NCBI RefSeq assembly: GCF_000331025.1
Contig: NC_020055.1
Span: 124,001-188,000 of the forward strand
DNA: 64,000 bases
Direction of reading: 5' to 3'
Source of the DNA: Maridesulfovibrio hydrothermalis AM13 = DSM 14728
GTDB taxonomy: Bacteria; Desulfobacterota; Desulfovibrionia; Desulfovibrionales; Desulfovibrionaceae
Shown here piece after piece: positions 27,411 through 36,875 of the stretch (the stretch's first letter is position 1; each line of letters opens with the position of its first letter). Both the position numbers and the translations under genes were made by a program. The notes beneath the pieces were generated by a model, which saw nothing but the letters and a program-made list of their open reading frames with translations, was not told where the DNA came from and ran no database searches.

Positions 27411-29705
27411 ATGTTTGCGAATGATATTCTTGAACTAGTAGGCGGAACTCCTCTTGTAGAGATGCGGCTCCTGAATCCAAATAAAAAAGTCAAGATTCTG
27501 GCCAAGCTTGAAGCTATGAATCCCGGTGGATCTATTAAAGACCGTGCTGCCGGGGCTATGATTCGCAAAGCCGAAGCTGCCGGAGAACTTACTTCCGGCA
27601 AAATTATTATTGAAGCGACCTCTGGGAATACCGGAATCGGGCTGGCTATGGCTTGTGCGGTTAAGGGGTACAAGCTTATGCTGATTATGCCGGAAACAGC
27701 ATCCGAAGAACGTAAGATGATTATGAAGGCTTACGGAGCCGATATTATGCTTACGCCCGGGCATCTGGCAACTGACGGAGCCATTGAACAGGCTTATCGG
27801 TTTTACCGCGAAGAGCCTGAAAAATATCTGCTCATGGATCAATACAATAATGAAGCCTCAGTTGAGGCGCATTATACTGGAACCGGACAGGAAATCTGGG
27901 ATCAGACCGAAGGTAAAGTCACCCATGTTGTCGCCTGCCTCGGTACGACCGGAACAGTCATGGGCATTACCCGACGGCTTAAAGAATTGAATAAGGACAT
28001 TCAGGTTATCGCGGTTGAGCCGGAGCCGGGGCATAAGATTCAGGGTCTCAAAAATATGCAGGAATCTTATCCGCCGGGAATTTATGATAAACAGAAGCTG
28101 GACCGTGTTATCAGGGTCAAGGATAACGATGCCTTTGATGCCTGCCGCAGACTTGCCCGGGAGGAGGGAATATTTGTGGGCATGAGTTCAGGTGCTGCCA
28201 TGGTCGGTGCTGCTGACATTGCCGCAGAATTGGATGAAGGACTGCTCGTTACGATATTTCCTGATGGCGGGGAGCGTTATCTTTCCACTCCGTTATTTCG
28301 TCCGCAGGTTCTCAAGGGGCCGAAAGTTTTTGATCACTGTACTGGCGAGGATAAGATATTATCCCTTTCCGAGGCTGAAACCGGACTTTTCACCTTGGGG
28401 CCGTCTTTTGACAATCCTTATGATCCTGAGCCTTTTCGGCGTATTGTGATGCTGGATGTTTTGGGCCGTCATCTTGAGCGTGAGGGGTGCAAGGTTTCAA
28501 CCCTTGTCGGGCTGGCCGACCTTGAGGATCAGACTCTTGCGGTTTCTCGTGAAAGAGGCGTTGAGCGCAATGTTTTTGCCCGTGAAACTACTTCCGCAAT
28601 ACGTAAGGCTGCCTCTTTATTAGGCGTGCGTAAGACCATGCGCTTTTCCAGAGCTTCAGAGAGTATTGACCGTACGGTTGAGCTTTGCCGTACTTTGCTG
28701 GCTCACGGGCTTGCGTATGAAAAACTTCGTTCTGTTTATTTCGATATTTCCCGTGACAAGGGATATGGGCAGATGTGCAATATGGATATTGACAAGGTCA
28801 GCCTCGGCAAGACCGTTGATATGGATGAGTATGTCAAAGAGAATCCTCGTGATTTCACACTGCTTAAACGCGCAACATTGCAGGATCTCAAACTCGGCGA
28901 TATTATTGAAACAGAGTGGGGTAATGTACGCCCCAGCTGGTTTATGCAGCAGGCGGTAACTGCCCTTGAAGGTTTGCCCGGAGTAAGTTTACTGCTTGCC
29001 GGTGAGATTCACCGTTTTCCACATCTTGAAAATCTACGCGCTATCTGGGCCGGAGCCGGAGTTTCTCCGCAGGCATGGATGGTGGCTCAGCCTGTGCTTC
29101 CGGGGGGGGCGGTGTTACCGTGTGTGGATGAACTTATCGAAAAAGCCGGTCAGCCTATGGCGGTTCGCATGTGGATGCTGTCATCATCCTACAAAAAACC
29201 TTTGGTATGCAGTGATCAGGCTATAGCTATGTGGGTGAAAAATCAGCAGAGATTGCAAGATCTGGCTGCCGGTCTTAGTGTCCTTGCCGGAAGTTCCGGG
29301 CAGATTTCAGAGGATATTGATCAGGAAGTGTTCACCCTGAAAAGCGGCCTGTCTCAGGCTCTTAACGATAATCTTAAGCTGCATAGATTCTGGCCTATTT
29401 TGTTTAGTTTTTCCAAGGCGATAAATTCCCTGCTCGGGAGCGGAAAAATTAGTGGTAAAGAAGCAGAGTTCTGCCTCGCTCAGCTGCTGGAAGTAGACGA
29501 TATACTGGGTATTCTTGATCATGATGCTATGCCTTTGCCTTTTGCTTCGCTTCCCGAAGAAGCCAAAGTTCTTCTTGAACAGAGGGAGCTGGCAAGGGCC
29601 AAAAAAGATTTTTCCACCGCGGACGCAATGCGCGATCATCTTTTAGAGCTGGGCTTCAACGTAGAAGACAGTTGCGAAGGGGCGCGGGTTTTTAAGGCCA
29701 AGTAA
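27411..29705 (+). CDS. Cysteine synthase fused to a degenerate cysteinyl-tRNA synthetase-like domain
   Basis: 764 residues. The first 305 are a complete PLP-dependent O-acetylserine sulfhydrylase: MNPGGSIKDRAAG with the PLP lysine (Lys43), SGNTG substrate loop, GTTGTVMGI phosphate loop and SSGAAMVGA. The rest aligns in order with cysteinyl-tRNA synthetase: VMLDVLGRHL, LADLED, YVKENPRDFTLLKRA, HRFPHLEN and the C-terminal ARAKKDFSTADAMRDHLLELG. The key motifs are gone: HIGH reads DPEP, the WHIEC zinc cysteine reads WFMQQ, and KMSKS is replaced by YKKPLVC. So the second half probably cannot charge tRNA. AAAGGA precedes the ATG. It may supply or sense cysteine; the role of the tail is unknown. 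Confidence 0.85.
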   Translation: MFANDILELVGGTPLVEMRLLNPNKKVKILAKLEAMNPGGSIKDRAAGAMIRKAEAAGELTSGKIIIEATSGNTGIGLAMACAVKGYKLMLIMPETASEERKMIMKAYGADIMLTPGHLATDGAIEQAYRFYREEPEKYLLMDQYNNEASVEAHYTGTGQEIWDQTEGKVTHVVACLGTTGTVMGITRRLKELNKDIQVIAVEPEPGHKIQGLKNMQESYPPGIYDKQKLDRVIRVKDNDAFDACRRLAREEGIFVGMSSGAAMVGAADIAAELDEGLLVTIFPDGGERYLSTPLFRPQVLKGPKVFDHCTGEDKILSLSEAETGLFTLGPSFDNPYDPEPFRRIVMLDVLGRHLEREGCKVSTLVGLADLEDQTLAVSRERGVERNVFARETTSAIRKAASLLGVRKTMRFSRASESIDRTVELCRTLLAHGLAYEKLRSVYFDISRDKGYGQMCNMDIDKVSLGKTVDMDEYVKENPRDFTLLKRATLQDLKLGDIIETEWGNVRPSWFMQQAVTALEGLPGVSLLLAGEIHRFPHLENLRAIWAGAGVSPQAWMVAQPVLPGGAVLPCVDELIEKAGQPMAVRMWMLSSSYKKPLVCSDQAIAMWVKNQQRLQDLAAGLSVLAGSSGQISEDIDQEVFTLKSGLSQALNDNLKLHRFWPILFSFSKAINSLLGSGKISGKEAEFCLAQLLEVDDILGILDHDAMPLPFASLPEEAKVLLEQRELARAKKDFSTADAMRDHLLELGFNVEDSCEGARVFKAK

Positions 29706-29804
29706 GGGGATTTATGAGATGTAAGCGGTATGTCTCAGGCTGGTCGGTGGAGTGGGAAGCCGCTCTGCACTTACTGTATGCTGATAGTGTTGTTAAGATA
29801 AAAA

Positions 29805-29842
29805 TAGCTCCCCCTGCCGTTTCATGCGGCGGGGGGAGCCTG
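29805..29842 (-). terminator. Terminator between CysK fusion and adenylate cyclase genes
   Basis: GCTCCCCCTGCCG pairs with CGGCGGGGGGAGC over a short loop. The minus-strand side runs into TATTTTTAT, so it mainly ends the cyclase transcript. Confidence 0.85.
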
Positions 29843-29864
29843 CCTTTTGGATGATGTACAGCAT

Positions 29865-32243
29865 CTATTTTTTGGTCATCCGGTAAACTCCGTCCCATTC
29901 TTCTCCTGCGGGTACAGGGGGGCTGAGTTTGTGCTTTTCGGCTCTTGCTTTGAACACTTCTGACGGTGTGTGCTTTGTGTCATCGAACCGTTCATATTTA
30001 TTTGCTTCTTCATATAGTTCTATGGCCTTGTCCCAGTTTGTGGCGACGTATTCTTTTCTTGCTTCATTGAACAGTTCGAAGAGTTTTTTCTCTTTTTCGG
30101 TAAGGTCGCCTTTCATGGCTACCAGTTCGTAGATTCTGACCGGTTCACTTTTGCCTACTACCTGAATATTATCGATCAGGCGGGCTTCAACCAGATCCAT
30201 TACCTGACAGGTTCTGCCGTCCACCTCAACTTCGGTTTCCAGCGTAAAATGGCTGACCGCATTGAAGATACCGAACTGTTTTGCGCCTTCTTCCAGACGG
30301 GCGGCAAGGTTAACCGAGTCACCCATCATGGTGTAGTTCATGCGCATGGCACTGCCCATGTTGCCTACCACAATCTCTCCGGTATTAACCCCGATTCTGG
30401 TGCGCATTTTATGCACAACCTTGGGCCATTTTTCACCCTTTGCCCATTGTTCTTCAGGGAAACCTTTGGTGTTGCGTTCCGGTTCTTCGGGAGAGACTGT
30501 TTCTTTACTCCATTTTTCGCGCAGTTCGTTGTTGGCATTTTGCATGGCAATCGCAACCCGACAGCCGCGCAGAGCGTTATCAGGCACGTCCATAGGCGCG
30601 CCGAAAAAAGCAATGATGGCATCACCTTCGTATTTATCAAGCGTTCCTTTCTCATCGATTAGAATATCTGTCATCACGGACAGGTATTCATTAAGAAGTT
30701 CAACAAGTTGTGTTGCAGTCAGCTTTTCTGAAAAGGTGGAGAAACTTTGAATGTCGGTAAAATATGCGGTGATTTGTCTGGCCTCACCGCCGAGTTCGGG
30801 CATTTCTCTGTTGGAAAACATTTCATCGATAAGTTCCGGGGCCAGATAGGATGAAAATGTAGCTTGCAGGAATTTTTTCTGTCCTTCCTCACGCCAGAAT
30901 TTAATCAAGGTGAGCATTGTTAAGTTGAGGGCCAGAATTATCAATGAATACATCGGGGTGAGATATGCATGATATTCTCTGAAAATGTATAGAGATCCGT
31001 ATACGATGGCTGCGCCCATGACAGCGATGGGCAGCATCATCCATAATGACCTTGACCATGTTAAAAGTACCGTAGCTGCAATACCTGCGGCCAGCACCAG
31101 CAGAAGTTCAAGGCCGGGAACCCAGTCCGGTTTGATGATAAAATCTTTGGTAAGAATATTATCTACAATGGTGGCATGGACTTCAACTCCTGGGTAGTCG
31201 GATGCAAAAGGGGTCACTCGTAAATCACGCAGTCCGGCAGCTGAAGTTCCTATGAAAATAATTTTGCCTTTAAGTTCTTCTTCTCCCACCTTTCCACTGA
31301 GCACATCTCTGGCACTGTAATATTTAAATTCTTCACCTCCGCCGCGGTACAGGACCATCATCTGCCCTTTGGCATCTACCGGAATAGTTGTTTTGCCTAC
31401 TCTGATTGATTCGAAGCCGTTGATGCTGGTTTTAGCAATGATATTTCGTCTGCCCGAAGCTTTCATGAGTGTGGCAAGGGCGAGGCTTGGGTACTGTTTT
31501 CCATTCCACGAAATAATCAGTGGAATACGCCTGACCACACCGTCAAAGTCAGTGATGGAGTTGTAAAATCCACAGAAAGGGGAAGCTTTGGTCAGGATAG
31601 GGAGAGGGCAGATGGCATTAAAAGCATCAAGACTGAGAGCACTTAAAGGCGGAGAGTCTTTTGTTTTGATCTGGGCCACGGGCAGAGGTTTTACAAAGCA
31701 TGGCTGAGAGTTTACGTTTGGTATCTGCTCTTCTTCCATAAAGTCAAAGTAGAATCCGAGAACAAAGCGGCCTTGCCTGAGAACATCAGCAAGGACTTTA
31801 TCATTATCCATAAGGGCCTTGGGCAGCCCTTTAAAATTAACATCCACCCCAAGTTCTTTTTTGAGGCTTTTCTGGATAGTGCCGGGCGATGTGCGGTCCG
31901 GTTCGCCTATAAGAATATCAAGTCCGGTAGCGAGTGCTCCGGCCTGTTGGATTTTTGCCAGCAGCAGGGCCATCCTGTAGCGCGGCCAGGGCCACTGGCC
32001 CAGTTCCGCAAGGCTTTCATCGTCAATATCAACAATTACCGGGATATCTGTTTTCTTGCCGATGGGGCTGGTACGTATGAATTGGTCATAAATTTTATAA
32101 TCAACAAATTGCAGAATAGACGGTTGAAAAATGTATAAAACGGCCACAAGAAGAGAAGTTACAAATCCGGTAAAAAGGAGTAGAGTTGTATCAGAGCTGA
32201 ATATCTTTTTAAGTCTATTTAACATTATTTGTCTTACTCGCAT
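29865..32243 (-). CDS. CHASE2-domain class III adenylate cyclase
   Basis: 792 residues: one N-terminal membrane helix (about 15-40), a periplasmic CHASE2 sensor domain (about 45-370), three membrane helices (about 380-440), then a class III cyclase domain (about 480-700). Active-site residues are present: metal-binding Asp in YFTDIQSFS and YEGDAIIAFFG, adenine-selecting Lys in LDKYEGD, and MMGDSVNLAARLE with the Asp, Asn and Arg. A charged insert of about 40 residues (EKWSKETVSPEEPERNTKG) sits in the middle of the cyclase domain. The start is uncertain; no good ribosome site precedes either ATG. It makes cAMP in response to a periplasmic or membrane signal. cNMP-binding proteins at 5.35 kb and 39.7 kb are possible receivers (inference). 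Confidence 0.9.
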   Translation of the reverse strand: MRVRQIMLNRLKKIFSSDTTLLLFTGFVTSLLVAVLYIFQPSILQFVDYKIYDQFIRTSPIGKKTDIPVIVDIDDESLAELGQWPWPRYRMALLLAKIQQAGALATGLDILIGEPDRTSPGTIQKSLKKELGVDVNFKGLPKALMDNDKVLADVLRQGRFVLGFYFDFMEEEQIPNVNSQPCFVKPLPVAQIKTKDSPPLSALSLDAFNAICPLPILTKASPFCGFYNSITDFDGVVRRIPLIISWNGKQYPSLALATLMKASGRRNIIAKTSINGFESIRVGKTTIPVDAKGQMMVLYRGGGEEFKYYSARDVLSGKVGEEELKGKIIFIGTSAAGLRDLRVTPFASDYPGVEVHATIVDNILTKDFIIKPDWVPGLELLLVLAAGIAATVLLTWSRSLWMMLPIAVMGAAIVYGSLYIFREYHAYLTPMYSLIILALNLTMLTLIKFWREEGQKKFLQATFSSYLAPELIDEMFSNREMPELGGEARQITAYFTDIQSFSTFSEKLTATQLVELLNEYLSVMTDILIDEKGTLDKYEGDAIIAFFGAPMDVPDNALRGCRVAIAMQNANNELREKWSKETVSPEEPERNTKGFPEEQWAKGEKWPKVVHKMRTRIGVNTGEIVVGNMGSAMRMNYTMMGDSVNLAARLEEGAKQFGIFNAVSHFTLETEVEVDGRTCQVMDLVEARLIDNIQVVGKSEPVRIYELVAMKGDLTEKEKKLFELFNEARKEYVATNWDKAIELYEEANKYERFDDTKHTPSEVFKARAEKHKLSPPVPAGEEWDGVYRMTKK

Positions 32244-32399
32244 ATTTTGCGTTAAAAGATGGTCATAATATCAATCATGTACGAATAATCTGGATTTTTC
32301 AATTAATTTTATATATATACTAAACAAATAATACGTCATAAAGTTAATTATAGATAAATATGTTGTTAATATATTTGTAATTGTGGGGAGGATTTTGGT

Positions 32400-33752
32400 G
32401 TGAAGTTTGTCCGATTGCCTATAATAATTTTTGCTGCATTCCTTATGCTCGGCTCGATCAGTAATGCTTCGGCCCAGCCTGCTATGTCTGAAGGCATGAC
32501 AGCAATGAACCCTGATCAGGTTGACGGGAAACCATATCTGTTGAGTATTCTCAAAGATCTGCTTGATACCCATGACCGCATCAAGGCCGCTGAGGCCCGT
32601 GTGGAATCGGCTGAACATCTTGTTTCCCAAAGCTGGTCAGGATGGACCCCCTCATTTGATATGTCCATTGAGGGCGGGCGTGAAGAAATTGATAAACCCG
32701 GCGGCGGAACTAATAAATTCAGGAATGAAGAAAAGCTGACAGCCACCCAGCTCCTTTATGATTTCGGCGGTACTCCCGGTACAATTAATAGTGCCAAGGC
32801 TACTTTAAATGAATATAAGGCCGTGCTTGAAAGAGTTCGTCAGGATTTGATCATTCAGGGCGTTGAGTCTTATCTGGGGCTGATCAGGGCTAGAGAGACT
32901 TTGAAATATGCTGTTCAGTCTGAAGAAAGCATGAAACGCCTTTCGGGTATGGAAGAGACATTAGTTAAGCGTGGCGCAGGACTTTCTTATAAAGAACTCC
33001 AGATTAAAGCTCAGCTTGCAGGGGCTATGTCTTACAGGGTTACTATTGAAAGGGCTTTGCAGATAGCGCGCAATAAATTTAAAGCTGTTTACGGTTATCC
33101 TGTGACTATGGACGAAATCAATAAAATGGTTCCTGTATCCATGCCCGCGCAGTATATGCCCGGAACTCTTGAAGATGCTCTTGCACAGGCATATGAACGG
33201 AACCCGCTTCTTATCCAGATTCAGTCCATCAAGGACAGGCTGGAAAGTGAAGTAGATGTTCAGGAGGCAACGCTTTTTCCCAAATTTGAATTTGTCCTTG
33301 AGGGTAAGAGAAGGGAGCAGGATCAGGGTGCAAGCGGCGTTAGAACTGAGAATAAAGCCACCTTTCAGGTCAGTTATTCCGGTTTTTCCGGACTGGGTGA
33401 ATACGAAGGCGCGCAGGCAGCCAAGGCCAATCTGCGTGAAATCCGCAAACAGGACCTTGATATAAGGCGGACTGTAGATGAGAACGTCCGTAATGCATGG
33501 ATTGAGCTTATGACTCTGCGAAAAAATGCGGAACTATACAGGACGCAGGCTAACATCACCGCCGAATTCCTTGATCTGATCAAAAAGAAAAGAGCTACCG
33601 GTGAACAGGTGGAGCTGCTCGACATCCTTGTTGGTGAACGTGACTATTCAACTGCAACCAGTGCGAGCGTTACAGCTGACATTGATAACATCATTTTTGC
33701 TTATAAACTTCTTTACCAGATGGGTATGATGAACCTTGAAGCGTTTAAGTAG
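32400..33752 (+). CDS. TolC-family outer membrane protein
   Basis: 450 residues with a signal peptide (about 1-22, LPIIIFAAFLMLGSISNASA) and the two-fold repeated coiled-coil pattern of TolC-type efflux proteins (residues 60-250 and 260-445). It is the outer-membrane channel for the type I secretion exporter encoded next to it. It starts with GTG behind GGGGAGG. A terminator follows, so it is probably transcribed separately from the ABC gene 112 bp downstream. Confidence 0.9.
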   Translation: MKFVRLPIIIFAAFLMLGSISNASAQPAMSEGMTAMNPDQVDGKPYLLSILKDLLDTHDRIKAAEARVESAEHLVSQSWSGWTPSFDMSIEGGREEIDKPGGGTNKFRNEEKLTATQLLYDFGGTPGTINSAKATLNEYKAVLERVRQDLIIQGVESYLGLIRARETLKYAVQSEESMKRLSGMEETLVKRGAGLSYKELQIKAQLAGAMSYRVTIERALQIARNKFKAVYGYPVTMDEINKMVPVSMPAQYMPGTLEDALAQAYERNPLLIQIQSIKDRLESEVDVQEATLFPKFEFVLEGKRREQDQGASGVRTENKATFQVSYSGFSGLGEYEGAQAAKANLREIRKQDLDIRRTVDENVRNAWIELMTLRKNAELYRTQANITAEFLDLIKKKRATGEQVELLDILVGERDYSTATSASVTADIDNIIFAYKLLYQMGMMNLEAFK

Positions 33753-33780
33753 CATTAAAGGTGTAAATTTGTATTTTATA

Positions 33781-33820
33781 GAAAATTCCATGTGTGTATG
33801 CCCATGGAATTTTCTTTTTC
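33781..33820 (+). terminator. Terminator after the tolC-type gene
   Basis: GAAAATTCCATG pairs with CATGGAATTTTC around a 10-nt loop, followed by T-rich sequence. Confidence 0.85.
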
Positions 33821-33864
33821 AGGCATAATTTTATTGCAACAGAACTCCGAAAAGGAATTTATAG

Positions 33865-35586
33865 ATGAGAGAATTGCTGCGGAGATTATCACTTCACCCG
33901 TTCCTTGCTTTTGAGATTGTTCTGGCTTCTTTCTTTATTAATATCCTTTCGCTTGCCTCGCCTATCTTTGTTATTCAGGTTCTTAACCGTTACGTAGGTT
34001 ACGGTTTTGACGGGACATTGATCACCTTGACCACCGGTATGCTTATTGCCGGATTTCTTAATCACGGTTTTACTGTGGTGCGGGTGCGCATTGCATCGGC
34101 AGTGAATGTCGGACCTGACAGGGTTTTGTCAGAAATGGTCCTCAACTGCCTTGCACGAGCAAAAATGACCACTATGGGGCGTATCCCATCAGCCCGTATT
34201 CATGAACTTATGGGGGGGCTTCAAACCGTGCAGTCCGGCTATGATGCATCGGTTATCTGCTCTGTGCTTGATATGCCGTTCTTTATTCTTTTTGTGGGGG
34301 CGGTCTTTTTTCTCAGTCCGGTTCTGGCTCTGATAACCATAGCTGCCATAGCATGCACACTTCTTGCCGGATGGCTGAATATGCGTCGCGGTAAACGCAT
34401 GATGGATGCAATGCGCAATGAATCCATTGTTCACAGGGGCAATCTTTCCAATGCCATCACCGGCGCCGATACTGTTCGCGCTTTTGGCGGCAGAGGATAT
34501 CTTTCAGGAGTATTTCATTCGCAGGTCGGTAAAATTCAACAGATCAAACGCGATATGGTGCAGGGTGGAACCAGAGGGCAGGCTTCATTACAGACTCTGG
34601 CCATGTTGCTGCGGGTTCTGGTTTATGCTGTCGGCGCACGCGAGGTTGTTGCCGGTTCGCTTAGTATGGGGGGGCTTATCGGGGCTTCCATACTTTCAGG
34701 TAAAGCTCTTTCTGTATCAGCTTCATTTATGAAATCACGCAGCATGATCAGTCAGGCTACTGCTATGATGCAATCTTTACAGGAATTTTTGCGCCAGCCT
34801 CTGGAGTCCGAAACCGGAACAGTTCTTAATGATTATAAAGGGGCCGTGGAAATTAAAGATTTGGGCTTTGCATATCCCGGTTCCACCGGACCTCTTTTTG
34901 AGGGGATGGATGTAGATATTAAGGCGGGAAGCGTTGTGGTTGTTACCGGGCATAACGGGTCCGGCAAGACAACGTTTGTCCGGCTGCTTCTCGGTTTGAT
35001 TGATCCGGGCAGGGGACAGATTCTGGCGGGAGGTGTTGATATCCGCCAGCTTGCCGCTCCGTGGTGGCGTACTCAGATTATGTACCTGCCGCAGGAACCT
35101 ACTTTTCTGAATGCGACAATTAAGGAGAATATCTGCCTTAATTGTCCTGATATTGATGATGAAAGGGTCGAGCGCATTGTCGAGGCGGCGGGGCTTAAAA
35201 AATATCTCGATACCAGCGTAAAGGGCCTTGAAGCGCAGGTTGTCAACGGTGGAGCTGAACTTGCTGTCGGCATCAGGCGCAGGCTTGCTCTTGCCCGTGC
35301 GCTTTCTGTAAAAGGGGCGGTTGCAATTTTAGATGAACCGGCTGAGGGATTTGATATCGAAGGCTTGCGGATAATGGACATGGTTATCAACAGTATGATC
35401 AAAGCCGGAAAGACTTTAATTGTTGTAACGCATGACATGCGTATCATGCAGCGTGCTGATATTGTTATCGACCTGAGCCGGAAACCGAAACCGCAGGTCT
35501 CTTATACCGCAGAAGCCGCAGAGGAATGCGGGAAAGACAAGGCAGAATGTAAGGATGATAAGGCGGAAAGTGAGGCTGTACAATGA
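33865..35586 (+). CDS. Type I secretion ABC transporter (LapB/HlyB-like, no C39 domain)
   Basis: 573 residues: an exporter membrane domain (about 1-310) and an ATPase with Walker A GHNGSGKT near residue 358, Q-loop LPQEPTFLNA, Walker B VAILDEP and the H-loop VVTHD. The position of the LSGGQ signature reads LAVGIRRRLALARAL, so the conserved Ser-Gly-Gly are not kept; this is unusual. The usual N-terminal C39-like domain is missing. The stop overlaps the HlyD start by 4 bp, so both are translationally coupled. The tail is charged (KDKAECKDDKAESE). The exported substrate is not in the window. Confidence 0.87.
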   Translation: MRELLRRLSLHPFLAFEIVLASFFINILSLASPIFVIQVLNRYVGYGFDGTLITLTTGMLIAGFLNHGFTVVRVRIASAVNVGPDRVLSEMVLNCLARAKMTTMGRIPSARIHELMGGLQTVQSGYDASVICSVLDMPFFILFVGAVFFLSPVLALITIAAIACTLLAGWLNMRRGKRMMDAMRNESIVHRGNLSNAITGADTVRAFGGRGYLSGVFHSQVGKIQQIKRDMVQGGTRGQASLQTLAMLLRVLVYAVGAREVVAGSLSMGGLIGASILSGKALSVSASFMKSRSMISQATAMMQSLQEFLRQPLESETGTVLNDYKGAVEIKDLGFAYPGSTGPLFEGMDVDIKAGSVVVVTGHNGSGKTTFVRLLLGLIDPGRGQILAGGVDIRQLAAPWWRTQIMYLPQEPTFLNATIKENICLNCPDIDDERVERIVEAAGLKKYLDTSVKGLEAQVVNGGAELAVGIRRRLALARALSVKGAVAILDEPAEGFDIEGLRIMDMVINSMIKAGKTLIVVTHDMRIMQRADIVIDLSRKPKPQVSYTAEAAEECGKDKAECKDDKAESEAVQ

Positions 35587-36875
35587 GCGGTGTAAATTCT
35601 GAATATTCCGGTGAAGTCAAGGCCGCTAATCATCTTTTCCTTTTTTTGTGCGTGGCGATGTGTCTGGGCTTTTTCGGCTGGGCCTGCTTTTTTGAGCTGG
35701 ATATTGTCAGTCAGGCGGAAGGTGAAGTTATCCCCAGTTCACGGGTAAAGCCTGTCCAGCATCTTGAGGGCGGTATCATTTTAAAAATCAATGTCCGCGA
35801 AGGTGAAAAAGTCACCAAGGGGCAGGAGCTTATTGAACTTGAAGCTACAGCCAGTGATTCCAGCGTTGAAGAGCTGGATGTGCGTGTTAAGTCATTGCGC
35901 GTGAATATCGCGCGGCTTGAAGCAGAAGATAAGGGACTGGAGAATCCTGATTATCCACAGGATATTATAGAAAATTTTCCTATGCTTATTGAACGCTCGC
36001 AAAAACTTTTCCAGACCAGAAAAGATCGTTTTGAAAACGATTTGCAGTCGGAAAAAGAAAAAATAAAACAGCGCGAGCAGGACATCAGGCAGATCACTTC
36101 CCGTCAGCGTAATTCCCGAAACAGTCTCAGGCTGTTGCGCGAGCAGATTAAGATTAGTGCCGGACTGTTGGATGAAGGACTTACCTCCCGATATAAACAT
36201 CTTGGTTTTTTGAAAGAAGAATCCAAGTTGATCGGTTCTATTGAAGAAGGCAAGGCTAAATTATCCAAGGCTGAATCAGCTCTTGCTCAGGCCGAGGCTG
36301 ATATTAAAGAGATTAGAAATTCTTATTATGCCTCAGTCAGAGAAGAATTGCAGGAGGATCGGCGTGAGCTTGAAGAGTTTTCCCAGCGTGTCAGAAAATT
36401 TAAGGATAATCTTAAGCGTACCGTTATTCGCTCTCCTGTGGATGGAGTTATTAAAACCCTGTACGTAGTAAGTTTAGGCGGGGTTGTAAGGCCGGGGATG
36501 ACCGTGATGGACATTGTTCCGGGAGGCGATAAACTGGTCATTGAAGCACGGCTTCCTATCAGCGATATCGGGTATGTTAAAGACGGTCAGAAGGCAGTTG
36601 TTAAACTGGCTTCACGCGACGCAGCAAGATTCGGCAATCTTGATGGGAAGGTGATCAATATCAGCCCTGACGCTGATTCTACAGACAGGGGGCTGACTTA
36701 TTATCGGGTACGCATAGTTACAGATAAAGATTATTTTGAGCATGATGGAAATTATTACAGATTATTTCCGGGTATCAGGGTCATTGCGGGCATTCATATC
36801 GGAACCCGTACTGTACTGGAATACATTTTGGAACCGTTTATGGGGTCCATGAGTTATGCCATGAGGGAGCGATGA
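35583..36875 (+). CDS. HlyD-family membrane fusion protein (type I secretion)
   Basis: 430 residues: one N-terminal membrane helix (about 15-40), then a split lipoyl domain (QHLEGGIILKINVREGEKVTKGQ near 60), a long coiled-coil hairpin (about 95-285), the second lipoyl half (VIRSPVDGVIKTLYV near 280) and a beta-barrel C-terminus (PISDIGYVKDGQ). Such proteins join the inner-membrane ABC exporter to TolC. It overlaps the ABC gene by 4 bp and the TPR gene by 4 bp, so all three are one operon. Confidence 0.92.
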   Translation: MSGVNSEYSGEVKAANHLFLFLCVAMCLGFFGWACFFELDIVSQAEGEVIPSSRVKPVQHLEGGIILKINVREGEKVTKGQELIELEATASDSSVEELDVRVKSLRVNIARLEAEDKGLENPDYPQDIIENFPMLIERSQKLFQTRKDRFENDLQSEKEKIKQREQDIRQITSRQRNSRNSLRLLREQIKISAGLLDEGLTSRYKHLGFLKEESKLIGSIEEGKAKLSKAESALAQAEADIKEIRNSYYASVREELQEDRRELEEFSQRVRKFKDNLKRTVIRSPVDGVIKTLYVVSLGGVVRPGMTVMDIVPGGDKLVIEARLPISDIGYVKDGQKAVVKLASRDAARFGNLDGKVINISPDADSTDRGLTYYRVRIVTDKDYFEHDGNYYRLFPGIRVIAGIHIGTRTVLEYILEPFMGSMSYAMRER

